NCBI GenBank assembly: GCA_026770575.1
Contig: MU657198.1
Coordinates: forward strand, 149,218-212,344
DNA: 63,127 nucleotides
Source of the DNA: Pelagophyceae sp. CCMP2097
Taxonomy: Eukaryota > Sar > Pelagophyceae
Direction: 5' to 3'
This document shows positions 1 to 10,274 of the stretch, one piece after another. Both the position numbers and the translations under genes were made by a program. Under the pieces are notes generated by a model that was not told where the DNA came from, made no database searches, and saw only the letters and a list, made by a program, of their open reading frames with translations. How positions within the stretch are numbered: the first letter of the stretch is position 1; each line of letters starts with the position of its first letter.

Positions 1-423
1 CACCTTGCCGAGCTTGGCCTGTAGAGTCGAACACCTCGCCCCCAGCGCGCGCTCCTTCGGCGTGGCGCTCACTGCGCCACGCATCGGAGCCCGCGGCGGC
101 GGCCGCAGCGCGGGCAGCGGCCGCGGTGGCACGGCATCCTCTTCGAACTTGACGAGGCTGAACAACGGCGCGGCCCGCGGGTTGTGCTGAATCACGAAGA
201 CCTCCTGCCGGCTCTTCAAAGCGGCGGAGATCTGGCGCGGTGAGAGCTGGCTCATGATGCCTTGCGCCTGCAGCCACGTTTGGTACCGTCCCTGCACCGC
301 CTCGGCCGAGAGCGGTGTGACCCAAACACGTTCGAGCTTCTCCGCAGCCAAAAACTCGTCGAATCGGCGCAGTTCGACGGACGCCTGCGTACCAGACCCT
401 CCGAGCCGCCGCAGGCCTTCCAT
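1..423 (-). CDS. Partial hypothetical protein, 3' end outside window
   Basis: The minus strand is open from an ATG at 423 to the window edge (141 codons), with an in-frame TAA seven codons upstream of the ATG, which fixes the start. The codons are strongly GC-ending, as in the other real genes here. The N-terminal half looks folded: it contains FDEFLAAEKLERVWV, then a pattern W-x(n)-YQTWLQAQG followed by LSPRQISAALKSR, which resembles a short winged-helix or helix-turn-helix segment. After about residue 95 it turns into a proline/arginine-rich linker. The pattern is loosely like the C-terminal domain that follows some primase-helicases, but this is a weak impression. I do not recognise the family and the C terminus is missing. 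Confidence 0.5.
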   Translation of the reverse strand, partial: MEGLRRLGGSGTQASVELRRFDEFLAAEKLERVWVTPLSAEAVQGRYQTWLQAQGIMSQLSPRQISAALKSRQEVFVIQHNPRAAPLFSLVKFEEDAVPPRPLPALRPPPRAPMRGAVSATPKERALGARCSTLQAKLGKV

Positions 424-574
424 GGCACCGCTCTTCAGGCCTTAGAGGTCGCGTCTAGGTCGCATCAATCGAATTCAAAAAAAGGGGCCTTTTGGGGGAG
501 ACCGAACCTATAACCTTATTTTTAGACACACCCCGCAAATTTATCCGTTCAACGGATTACCTGTGAGACCCTAT

Positions 575-900
575 ATTATGCACTCCACTGAGGCTGCTTA
601 AAAAACAATAGGCGGTCCGTCGCTGCTGGACTCCACACAATGGCTTTTTCCACGTCGCCATTGAAGGCGGTGCGGCTTGTGGTGGGTCTCGTGCGGTGGC
701 TGCGCCTCGGCCTGGCGCTTGGTGTGGTGACAGCGGACCTTGGAGGGCCATGCCACCGCGGGGCAGCGGTGGTGCTATACAATGTACAGCACCGTCGCCG
801 ATCTTTTCGGTGTGATGACAGCGGACCTCGGAGGGCCGTGTCACCACGGGGCAGCGGTGGTGCTATACAAAGTACAGCACCGTCGCCGATCTTTTCGTCG
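575..900. repeat. Dispersed repeat, copy 1, with internal tandem duplication
   Basis: This stretch matches 35792-36031 at high identity in the same orientation, beginning at ATTATGCACTCCACTGAGG. In this copy an approximately 85-bp block ending in CACCGTCGCCGATCTTTTCG is tandemly duplicated (about 727-812 and 814-899); the other copy has it once. I see no convincing coding capacity; the open frames here are different in the two copies. Confidence 0.75.
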
Positions 901-1082
901 TCGCAGTATATGGTGAACTGCTTTATGAATCCGATAGTGTATCACTTGGTTGCCCCTGACCCTTTGAGCGGAAGCTCTCTATTCACTTTAATCAATCAAA
1001 CAGTCGGCGCGGTGGGCAGGCCAAGCGCAGGGAGCAGAGAAACGGGAGAGTGCGAAGAGAAGCGGCGGGCGGTGTCAGTCAC

Positions 1083-1742
1083 CTAGCAGTGCCGGCCGTT
1101 TGGTCGCTGGACGAAAGGCCCCTGTCGGAAGACGTAGGCCTGATGGCGCGCGGCGTATTGGCGCCGAGCCTGTGCGGCAAAGAAGCAGCTCGACGGCGCG
1201 TGACGCGGCTCGCCGACGGCCTCGAGTTGCGTGAGCAGCGCGCGGGCGCGGCCGCGCATGGAGCCGATCCCCCACTCTTTGTAGAAGCGGTTGGAGAGTG
1301 CGGAGGCCGCGTCGTTGGAGTCGCGCGCGCCCATCTCCTTCCAGTGGCGGAGGGCGATGCGCTCGGCGATGACCTTGAGCATCGCGTGCACGTTGACGGA
1401 CGCCTCTCCAAAGTCGCCGAAGACGAGGCCTTTGACGGGGCCGAACGAGCGGAGCAGCGCCCGCAACGGCCCGACGGTCGTGGACGCCACCTTTGTGCCG
1501 TTCGCGTACTTGCGTGGCAGGCCAGTGGTCGGGTCTACCTCGTACGCGGGACAGCGGCTGAACTGGACGTCGAGTACGAGCGCGTGCTTGACGTACTCGA
1601 CGTCGACCTTGGCCGCGCGATTGTCGACCGGCTTGCCGGCGCCGAGGGCTCGCGTTTGGCCGTAGTTCGTGACGTTGTTCGCGATGGTTTTGACGTCCCC
1701 GAGGCATTCCGCTCCGGACAAGTCTACCCCTTGTACCGTCAA
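1083..1742 (-). CDS. Retroelement-associated hypothetical protein fragment
   Basis: A 219-codon minus-strand open frame. The central part is clearly protein-like: GLVFGDFGEASVNVHAML, then a HWKEMGAR segment and a basic helix ending RARALLTQLEAVG. I recall this combination (FGDFGEAS...VHAL, W-RMGA, a basic RRRWG-like helix) in algal ORFs that accompany non-LTR reverse transcriptases and similar repeats. That is memory of family style, not a search result. The C-terminal 50 residues are low quality and may be read-through. It points away from the NACHT gene at 1834, with only about 90 bp between the two; that gap carries a direct repeat of GGGCTTCCCGC. Probably a remnant of a mobile element rather than a host gene. 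Confidence 0.4.
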   Translation of the reverse strand: MTVQGVDLSGAECLGDVKTIANNVTNYGQTRALGAGKPVDNRAAKVDVEYVKHALVLDVQFSRCPAYEVDPTTGLPRKYANGTKVASTTVGPLRALLRSFGPVKGLVFGDFGEASVNVHAMLKVIAERIALRHWKEMGARDSNDAASALSNRFYKEWGIGSMRGRARALLTQLEAVGEPRHAPSSCFFAAQARRQYAARHQAYVFRQGPFVQRPNGRHC

Positions 1743-1833
1743 TTTTTACAGACGATACCACGTCTGCGCGCGGGCGTAGAGGGCTTCCCGCCCCTGCGTA
1801 TAGGGCTTCCCGCGCCTGGCTCGACGACCCCGC

Positions 1834-4800
1834 ATGGGGTCTGCGGCCTCGACGGCGGGCGCGGCCGAGGCCTTGGTCACGGCGGAGGCGCTCACGACGG
1901 AGGCGGCCAAGGGCCTCGTCCCGCGCGGCCTCTGGACCGAGGCCTGCGACCGCCGCTTCGAGGAGCTGCGCGGCGCCATGCCGCGCGGCGCCGCCGAGGC
2001 CGAGTGGCGAAACACAGAGCACTCGCTGCGCGTAGGCGACTTCGAACTGGGCCCGAAGGTGATTCTCCGCGCGCTCGACCACTCGGCGCTCCAGCGCGAG
2101 AAGATGGGGCAGCACCTGGCGGGCACGCGCGGTTGGGTCTTTACCGCGTTTGACGCCTGGCTCCTGGGCGCCGAGTCCACCGAGTCCGGGTCCGACGACA
2201 AACTCTTTTGGCTTCTCGGCGGCGGCGGCGGCACCGGTGCGCACGCTGCGGCAATAGGCGACTCGAGAGAATGCGAGGCCGGCCACACTCCCGTCCATCG
2301 TGATCCGCGACAGCAAAAGGCGACTCGGGGCCCCGGAATGCGAGGCCGCGCACGTACGTCGTGATCCGAGGCGCCTCTAGGCAAGAGCGTGGCCTTTGCC
2401 GTGCAGCTGGACCGTCTGCGCGCGCGGCGTGGCCATCGCGTGGCACCTTTGCCGCCACGACAACGCAGCGGCGTCGGGCGTGACGACGCTCATCCGGTCC
2501 CTCGCCGCCATGCTCTGCGCGATGGTGCGCGGCTTTGAGGAGATGCTCCGCGCCGACCTGGTTTCCTTTTTCGAAGAGAAAGGCGGCTTGGACGCCATGC
2601 AGCCGGCCGACCATTTCGCGCTGCTCGTCGGCGGGCCGCTGTCCAAGGTCGAGCCGCCGGGGCAAAACTGCGTCATCTGCATCGACGCCCTCGACGCACT
2701 GCCGCCAAGGGACCTCGGTCCCGTGCTGGCGCTCATCGCGGAACTCTCCGGCGCTGCCGGCGCGGGTGATTGTCTTTGTGACGTCGCGCGACGAGGCGCG
2801 CATCAAGGCGACGCTCTCAAAAAAGTTCACGCCCATGGAGCTCAAGGTCGACGGGTCGCACAACCAGGCGCGTGGCGGTCTTGAAGCACGTCTCTCGCAG
2901 ACTACTACACAGCCAGCCCGCGCTTCTTGCCCGTGGGCGGAGCGCCGCAAAGCGAGATTTTTTAGGAGGGCATGCGCGCGTTCCTGCGGCACATCCCACG
3001 CGACTTCTTCCAAGAATTGCTCTCGCTGGCGGACGTCGAGCGCGACGTCGAAAAGGCGTTTCCGGGCGTCCAGATGCGCGACAGGCTCGCGCCACTCGCG
3101 CCGTCGCTGATGCAATCCAAGGCGGTCTACGACGACGCGGTGGCCAGGATTATCCTGCGGGACACGCAAAAGGCCTACGATGACCTCTGCTCGACCGTCC
3201 TGGACATCCGCCCGGACCCGCTGCTCCGGTCGTCGAAGAGCCTAGCAGCGCTCTTCGCCGAGGCCGCGCGTGCGCAGGACGTCGTCGCGGCGGCGATTGC
3301 AGACGCATTGGAGACGGACGCGGCCTCGTCCAACGTCCGCCACCCAAAGTCCGACAAGCGGCCCTGGGTCGAATCGGCCGACGAGCCGGGCATCAAGGGC
3401 ATGCCGCGCGCGCTGGAGAAGAGGGACAAGGACTACGGCGGCGACTATCGGCGGCTCACGGACCTTTCGCGCAGCACGCTGCGGTTCCTCGACTGCAAGG
3501 GGCTCCTGGGGGCCTTTGAGGCCATGCGGAATCTGCCGCAGTGCACGCTGCTCCAGGTGAAGAACCGATTCGGGTCGCGGACGCCGCTGGGCTACTGCGA
3601 CGTCAACGCCCTCTTCGCATTTGGCGTCCTCGACGGCGACGGCGAGAGAGTGCAGCACATCGCCGAGGTGCGATTGCGCCGTGCCCGCAGCGGGCCAAAC
3701 GACCCACCCCCGTTCCCTAGGTCCAATTCAACCTTGACGAGATCGTGCTGGCCAAGAAAGATGCGCACAAGCACTACGAGGCGGTGCGGTCGCAGCTGCC
3801 GGATCTCTGCGCGGGTACGAAGTACTTGGCGGCGAACCTGGAGGCGTCAATCATGAAGAAGCTCGAGAACTCGACGCTCGACGCCTTTGTGAAGGTGCTC
3901 GAGGACAAGGCGAAGGGCCTCTTCATATTCGCACAGCTGCTGAAAATGACCACATCGCGCGGGCGGTCGCCTGGCAGTCCTTCGCGGCGCTCGACGGGGT
4001 GCCCGCGGGGCTCGACGAAATCTACCTGACGAATTTTCGCCGCTGCTGCGCCGACGACGCCGACTGGCGCGAGTGCGCCGGTCTTGTCGCGTTGATCGTC
4101 GCCGCGCGCGAGCCGCTCAGCGCAGAAATTGCGCGGGGCATCATGGGCGTCGCCGTCTTTGCCAAAGTTGCCGACAAGCTCAGCATCCTCTTCCCCATCA
4201 TCGACGGCAAGTTAAGCGTCCTGCACAAGACCGTAACCGACTGGCTCCAGCGAGACGACCGGGCTGGTGAGCGCTTTTATCTCGGCCCGGCCAAGGTCGC
4301 GGTCGCGCACTTTGAGCTCGCGCGCGCACTCGAGGGCGCGCTGTCGCTGGATACCGCGTCGGAGCTGACGGCGTACGATGTTGTACACGTCGTCTACCAC
4401 CAGGTCCGCGCTGCTTCGCCGGACGCCGACGAAGCCGCGAAGATCGAGTCGTTCGCATCGCTGCGTTTGACGCTGCGCGATGCCGACTTTTGCGCGCGGC
4501 GCGTGACGCTGGGCCAGCGCTCGGGCCTCGCTGAGGACTACGCCGACGCCATTGCGCGCGCGCCGGCAGCGGCGGCGCGCGCCCTCAAGGAGTGGTCCAA
4601 ATATGCGCGCCTCTACGCGCCGTTTATCGCAGAGCGCCCGGACCTCGCCTCGTCGTACGCGCGTAACTTTGGCCACGCGTCGACGTCGTGCGTCGCCGCC
4701 GACGCCGCCGCCGCACCCTCCGGCGTGCACTGGGTCTTCGCCAACGCGCCGACGGCCGTCGACGCGCTCCTGACGAAGATGGCCTCGAAGGGGCCGGGGC

Positions 4801-6743
4801 GTCGCCGCGTCGCTGCGCCACGACGTCGCCTGCGTCGCGACTGACGATTTCCTCGCCATCTTCAAAACCTCCACGGGCGAGCCCGTGCACACCGTGAGCG
4901 TCGGTGGAGAGGCCACCGTGACCGTCGCGCTCGTGGACGGCCCCGACCGCCTCGACGCCTGGGTCGGCGCTGGAACGCTCGTCTACCGGTGCGACGCGCT
5001 CGAAGGGACGTGCGACGAAGGCGCCGCCCTGCGCGTCGTCGACGGCGACGGCGGCCAGAACTGCGTCGTCTTCGTCGGCATCGCCGGCGGTATGGTCGTC
5101 GCCGGAATGGGCTCGAAAGGCGCGTCCATCAGGAAGCATCACCACGACGCGGGCTGCGCCGCCGCGTTTTTGTTCGACGACGCGGACACGGGGTGCTCGC
5201 AGGGCGCGCCGACGTCGTTGGTGCCGTGGTCCACAGGCGAGCCGACGTGGGACTACGCCCTAGTGGAAGCCAAAGGCGGCGCGCGCATGCTCGTCTCGAC
5301 GCACGCCAAGTCGCTCAAGGTCTGGGACGCGGCGACGGGCATCTTCGCCTACGCCGTGGCCACGGGTAGCCCGGAGTTCTGCGCAGCGGCGCACCCGACT
5401 GAGGACTGCTTCCTCTCTAGCCACCTCGACCTCGTCATCCGCGAGTGGCGCGTCGGCGAGGACGCGCCCATCCGCACCATCCAGGACACGACGTCCAGAA
5501 ACTCGGAATACGACGGCGGCAACTTGGCCGTCGCCTACTCGGGCGCCGACGCCGTCGTCTCCACCGAGCCGGTGTCGGGGAGTCTGCGCGTTTGGGACGA
5601 CAAGGGCCACTGCTGCGCCGAGCTCAAGGGCCACCGTGGTCGCATCAAGGCCGTCCACGCCGTCCACGGCGAAGACGACCTCATCCTCTCCTGTGACGAC
5701 TATAGAGACACGCTCCTGTGGGAGCTGCCGCGGCCGGGCGCCGCCGACGCGTCCGAGGCAGTCTCCGCGGCGCCAGAGGCGGGCGACGCGCTGATCCTCG
5801 CCGATTTTCCTGTTATCAAGTGGTGCGGCTTCGCCTGCGACGACACCACCGTCGTCGTCGACGATGAGTTTCGCGGTGGCGGCGCGTTCGCGTTCTTGAG
5901 CGCCGGCCCGGCATTTCGGCACCTCTGGACGCAGCCCTGCGCCGGGCTCGAACTTCACTATCTGTCGAAGGGCGCCGTCTTCACGGTGGCCCACGCGCGG
6001 TCATGGTTCCCATGGATGGGGCTGCAAAAGGGTTTTCGATCTGCGCGCCTCGACGCGTGCCCGACGATTGCCGTCAGCGGCAAGACGCACGTCGCGCTGC
6101 TCGACGCGGCGACGGGCGACCTCAAGGGCGACGCCCTCGCGCTTCTCGACGACAACGAGCTGCGGGCCATCGCCGGGCGCCGCTTGGGAGTTCTGCGTCT
6201 CCTGGGACTGCGCTGCGCGGAGGCTTCTCGCGACGTACGAGCATGCCAAGGTCCTCGCCTGCGACGTCTCCGCCGCAGGCCTCGCGGTCACCGGGGGCCA
6301 GTCGGACGAGACGCACGTCTGGGACGCACGCACGGGTCTGCGTCTGCAAGATCCCGACCCACGGCAGGATGTGCGCGCTCTGGCTCGACAACTCGCAGGT
6401 CGTCCTCGTCACCAACGTCGATGGAGCCGTCGCGCTCGTCGACGTCGTCGACGTCGCCACGCATGTCTTCAAGATCCACGACAGCAACCTCGGCGGCCTC
6501 GCTCTCGTCGCGACCGGCGCGGGGCCGAGGCTCCTGACGTCGAGCAACGACGGCACGCTGCGGTTGCACGACATGGCAAACGACGTGAGCGACTACGTCG
6601 TTTACAACCACCGCGCCGCCTATTACCGCTGCGTCGCCTCGCAACGAAACGGCACGCTCATCATCGCCTCCACGTCGATGGCCGGCATCTTCGTCCTGGA
6701 CCACGCCGCCCGCGCCAGCCCGCTGGAACCGCCCGCCCTTTAG
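1834..6743 (+). CDS. NACHT NTPase with RelA/SpoT-like domain and WD40 repeats (frameshifted)
   Basis: A signalling-type NTPase recovered by following protein continuity across frames. Exon 1 (from ATG 1834) ends inside the P-loop; splicing 2237-2380 out gives a full Walker A, GGGGTGKS. The Walker B segment CVICIDALDAL lies near 2670. From about 2970 comes a domain containing YGGDYRRLTDLSRS and VKNRFGSRTPLGYCDV, and, after a second intron (3668-3720), the motif HIAEVQFNL. These match the order of synthetase motifs in RelA/SpoT-like nucleotidyltransferase folds. From about 4860 to the TAG at 6741-6743 there are WD repeats (VWDAATG, VWDDKG, LWELP, VWDARTG). Breaks: one-base shifts near 2752, 2895, 3943-3946, 4796-4799, 6175-6177 and 6334-6336, several inside A or G runs, and an in-frame TAG at 2963-2965. 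Homopolymer location favours assembly error, but a recent pseudogene is possible. An upstream exon cannot be excluded. Confidence 0.72.
2237..2380 (+). other. Intron 1 of the NACHT gene, internally duplicated
   Basis: A GT-AG intron (donor GTGCGCACG, acceptor CCTCTAG) that interrupts the glycine codon of the Walker A lysine motif in phase 1. Removing it restores GTGKS. It contains two diverged copies of a roughly 55-60 bp unit starting AGGCGACTCG (2256 and 2318) and ending CGTGATCCG. Confidence 0.75.
3668..3720 (+). other. Intron 2 of the NACHT gene
   Basis: A 53-base GT-AG intron in phase 0 (donor GTGCGATTG, acceptor CCCTAG). Splicing joins HIAE to VQFNL and so restores the EVQ motif of the RelA/SpoT-like domain. 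Confidence 0.7.
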
Positions 6744-8059
6744 CCAGCGGGCCCCCTGTAATGTGAACTGTGTTTCCTCACCTCGCGGCGCCGCAGCGCG
6801 TTTTATGACGCGTATGGATCCCTATTGACGCGGGACTCGTAAACGATACACTTTCGGGGTTCCGGGGATCTCGCACGGTGTGACGTGGGCTCGTCGCAGC
6901 GCGCGCGGCGGTAGGCAAGCAGGCGAGGCAGTGCGCGGCGCCAACGCCGACAGGGCCTGCGGCGCCTGCGCCTCGCCGGCGCTGCGGTGCCGCTTGGATC
7001 CAGCGTCACTTGACGTCTTGAAGGCGATACACCCAAAAGGGGCCTTGTTCTTTTGTGGGTCGTTTGCATGGGCTTTGGCGCGGTGAGCGCGGTCGCCGCG
7101 GTGGCGTCGATGTCCAAACACATATAGGAAGCCGCGTTCCAGAGCCGGAGTGGGCTCGCAGCCGGAGTGGGCGGAGCTCGGTTGGCGCCTTTTGCAAAGG
7201 TCGTCGTCGTACACAGTGAGGCGTGAGTGTTGATTACACTTATATTGTACACTGCAAGGGATGCGATTTTCTCGCCGCCCCCCTCGATTGGGAGCCCGGG
7301 GCCCTCCGTGGCCGGAGAGCCATACGGCGAGGCTCCAAAGGAGATGCGACGAAGCGCCAGGCAGTTGCAGGAGCTGCTCGAAGTGCCAGGCAGTTGCAGG
7401 CCAGAGGATAGTATTTTGGCCCCTCCGCCGTTCCACCTTTCGCCGCCCCGGGCAGTCCCAGAGCTTGGTACGAACCCCTGGGGACGTCTGCGTAAGGGGC
7501 AGCGCGCCAGTGGACTAGCGTGAGCGCCCTTCCGAGTCCGACAGCCGGGTATTGTTCTTTATTTTTCCATCCCCAACCCACCAAACCCTCAAGCACCTCC
7601 AAAGACGGCCGGCCGGCCACAAGCGCTTAACATCTCGAGACCGGTCGGATTCCAAAGCTGATGGCAAGGACCCTGGACTCTGCTCCTAGCTACGCGTGTC
7701 GGCGATGGGACTTTAGAGCAGGAAAACTCTGCGCGGGCTTCCAGGCGGCCGATTTCGCTGCGGTTTCGCGGCCCAAGCCTTTGTTGGGGCCCACTGCATC
7801 CCTCCAAGAAGAAACGCGCCATTCCGAGGCGCAATGGCGCCGCTGGAGCACATGCACCAGGACGCAAAAAATGCTCCCCGAGCGACTGCCGTGAGCGCGG
7901 GTGCATCGAGGCTCGCGTGGCGCCACTTTGGCAAGCCACCCACATGTGTCAGCTGGGGCAACGCCGACTATAAAAGTCATCGGTTTCGACTCGACAGTGG
8001 GAAGGCAAGGCTGCAGGTTCTTGTATCGATTCGGGTTCGTCAAGTCATGCCGCCGGGTT
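6744..8059. other. Intergenic stretch without a supportable gene
   Basis: Moderately GC-rich DNA downstream of the NACHT stop. I see a short direct repeat (GCCAGGCAGTTGCAGG at about 7362 and 7386) but no open frame with convincing protein character. The long open frames on both strands overlap each other and look like shadows of base composition. Confidence 0.4.
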
Positions 8060-8545
8060 CTAGGCGGCGGCTTTCTGTTTCTTCCGCGCGTTGAACGCGT
8101 CGTTCTGGATGTGCGTGTTGATCGTGGCGCCGCCTTGGCAGCCAAATCTTGCCGCAGCTCGTGCAGCGGAGTTCGCGGCGGGTTGACGGCCAGGACCGCC
8201 GCCGAGTAGAGCGGGTTCATGCGCTGGCGCTGTACCAGTGGTGCACTGTTGGACCGTGTCGGCGGCGGCGACGACGACGGTCGCTGGAAGAGGCCGTGTT
8301 GGCGGCGGCATTCGACTGTGCGGACGCAGCTGTCGCGGCGCTTCCGCGCGACAAGTGTGACCGTCCCCTCTGTTGCGTCGCTGACGCGAGGCCGCCGCAG
8401 CACCTCCGCGACCGCTGCGAGGACTCAAGGCGTCGGCGGCCCGCTGGATGACGCCGACGTCCGTTGCTGGAGTTTGAGCATCTAGTTCACCGCCAAGCGA
8501 GTCGCGAGCCGTGCCTTTGCAGCAGCGAGGCGACCTCGATCGCAC
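8060..8545 (-). CDS. Possible hypothetical protein, 161 codons
   Basis: A minus-strand open frame whose last 30 codons are strongly GC-ending and protein-like (NTHIQNDAFNARKKQKAAA before the stop). A neighbouring frame of the same strand shows CTSCGKIWL followed by RRRHDQHAH, which could be a single C2H2 zinc-finger knuckle. A one-base error between the two frames would reconcile them. The N-terminal two thirds are low complexity and unconvincing. It is divergent from the plus-strand gene that begins near 8608. Treat as tentative. Confidence 0.25.
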   Translation of the reverse strand: MRSRSPRCCKGTARDSLGGELDAQTPATDVGVIQRAADALSPRSGRGGAAAASRQRRNRGDGHTCRAEAPRQLRPHSRMPPPTRPLPATVVVAAADTVQQCTTGTAPAHEPALLGGGPGRQPAANSAARAAARFGCQGGATINTHIQNDAFNARKKQKAAA

Positions 8546-8607
8546 TCACCACGACACGCGTGTCAGAGTCAAACCTCGAAGCCAGGGCAGGGTGGAGTGG
8601 CGGCGCG

Positions 8608-9411
8608 ATGCAATTGATGATTCTGCCGGACGAAGACGACGACGACGACGTGGACGACCTCGACCGCAACGACATCGCCGGTGTGGCCGTCGAGCCGCCG
8701 TTCAGCCTAGAGGACCCACGCGCGGCGGCGGCGGACCAGAGTCCGACGAAGTACCAAGACATCGGCAAAGTGAAGGCGATTGCCGTCGGAACGACGGAGC
8801 TGCCGATCAACCTGACCTCGGCTTCTCGCCTCGTTCGCCGTTTCCCGCGCCACGTGCGCATCGTCTTAATGCTCGCTGGAAAAGACGTCGCGCACGCCGC
8901 TATCATCCCGTGGAAGCGCGTTACATTGGGTGTATGTCGACGGCACGATTGTGGTCTTGAAACTGAATTCGCCGCCGTTGTTCTGGTGCCAGCACCAGGA
9001 GCCGGCCAGCGAGGCGGTCAAGGAGCCGAAACTCAAGTGGACCGAAGCGTTGATCAAGGACCGACCGACGAGATCGTCTCAAAATGCAGCATTTGGACCG
9101 TCAGGGCCGCAATGGCGGAGTACGTCCGCAGGCTCAAGGCGTCGGTGCGGCCGGGCCTGCTCCCAAGCCAGCCGATGGCCACCGACGAGCCCTTTCCTGC
9201 CTCTCCCGCTGCCGCCGACGCCAGCACGCCGCCGACGGGCGTGCCACTCGGCAAACAGGCCGATGTCCCGCACTGCCGATCGCACCCAAAGAACGTCGTC
9301 GAGTCGCTGCGCGTGCTCGACTGCACGCTCGTCGCGGCACGCGCCTCGCTGTCGACGGCGATGCCCGACGTCTTCAACGTCGACGCATCGGAGAAGTTCC
9401 TGCAGCTCTAA
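8608..9411 (+). CDS. Hypothetical protein with acidic N terminus, possible RdRP N-terminal part
   Basis: From ATG 8608 the frame begins with an acidic run (LPDEDDDDDVDDLDR), then a globular stretch containing KYQDIGKVKAIAVG and RRFPRHVRIVLMLAGKDV. Around 8925-8935 the protein-like signal moves to another frame (VYVDGTIVVLKLNSPPLFW, then KLKWTEALIKDR) and near 9060 returns to the first frame, ending at the stop 9409-9411 (DVFNVDASEKFLQL). Either two indels or a short unrecognised intron separates them. The hydrophobic-then-PPLFW signature is reminiscent of the segment in eukaryotic RNA-dependent RNA polymerases where a beta strand is followed by xPPxF, but the catalytic DxDGD is not in the window. 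An unrelated protein is equally possible. Confidence 0.4.
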   Translation: MQLMILPDEDDDDDVDDLDRNDIAGVAVEPPFSLEDPRAAAADQSPTKYQDIGKVKAIAVGTTELPINLTSASRLVRRFPRHVRIVLMLAGKDVAHAAIIPWKRVTLGVCRRHDCGLETEFAAVVLVPAPGAGQRGGQGAETQVDRSVDQGPTDEIVSKCSIWTVRAAMAEYVRRLKASVRPGLLPSQPMATDEPFPASPAAADASTPPTGVPLGKQADVPHCRSHPKNVVESLRVLDCTLVAARASLSTAMPDVFNVDASEKFLQL

Positions 9412-9565
9412 CGCGCCCGCCTCGAGGGCATCCTCGAAAGTTCCACCACCAGATCGCCACGGTCCCCGCCACCGTCGTCGGGCTCCCGACCAACGACGAC
9501 GACGGCTAAGCGCCGTTTGCACGCTCCACTCAAACATTTTTGCCCGCGCGATCCCGTGGCAGACG

Positions 9566-9842
9566 CAAAGGCCGCGAACTGCGAGTTAAACCGATCAACT
9601 GCGGCCACTGTTCTTGGTCGTACGATGCCCATCAGTAGTATGGATGGTAGTCTTTCGAACCCCGCCGCCACTTCCCCAATCGGCGCCGTTTTGCACCACC
9701 CAGCCGATGTACCCGAGGCCGACGTAAAGGCCCGCAAACTGCGAGTTACAGCGACCGACTGCCGCCACCGTTCTTGATCGTACGATGCCCATGAGTAGTA
9801 TGGATGATGATTTTTCGAGCCCCGCCGCTATCTCCCCAATCG
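9566..9842. repeat. Two-copy direct repeat, about 120 bp unit
   Basis: Copy 1 (about 9566-9686) and copy 2 (about 9727-9842) share the series AACTGCGAGTTA, CCACTGTTCTTGGTCGTACG or its variant, ATGCCCATNAGTAGTATGGATG and CCCCGCCGCNANTNCCCCAATC. They are separated by about 40 bp. No coding role is evident. Confidence 0.7.
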
Positions 9843-9879
9843 CGGCGTCCTCAGCGACTTGTGCGTGAACCATTTCGAC

Positions 9880-9960
9880 GCGCAGCGCGAGGTCGAAGCG
9901 CAGCGCGAAGTCGGCGCGCAGCGCGAAGTCGACGCGCGCTTCGAAATCGGCGGCGGCGGC
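9880..9960. repeat. Short tandem repeat GCGCAGCGCGAAGTC
   Basis: About four diverged units of 15 bp, in frame with codons for AQREVxAQREV on the plus strand. The surrounding plus-strand open frame (9859-10182) does not look like a known protein. Confidence 0.5.
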
Positions 9961-10274
9961 AGCGAGCAAACGAAGACGCACACGCGACGCAGCGTCGTCA
10001 GCCGGCCTTTGCTCGACATCGGCGACGCGCAGTCGTTTGCGTTTGCCTGCAGTGGTCGAAGTGCGCCTCGCCGGCGCGCGGCTGTGGCAACGGCGAGTGG
10101 TGGACCGCGGCGCCGTCAGACCGCTACGCGACGCAGTCGCAGGCGCCGCTGCGATCATCGTTCGGCGACGCAGACGAAATGACGCGCCTCGCAGCTCGCG
10201 ACACTCCCGCTCGTGACACTCCCGCGCGCGTGAGCCAATCTCGGGCAGCATGCGCAATGCGCATCGCTCCCGCC

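Noticed and set aside
1075..2316. 413-codon minus-strand frame
   Set aside because: It overlaps the 219-codon frame and the antisense of the NACHT first exon; the peptide is arginine/alanine-rich with no globular segments.
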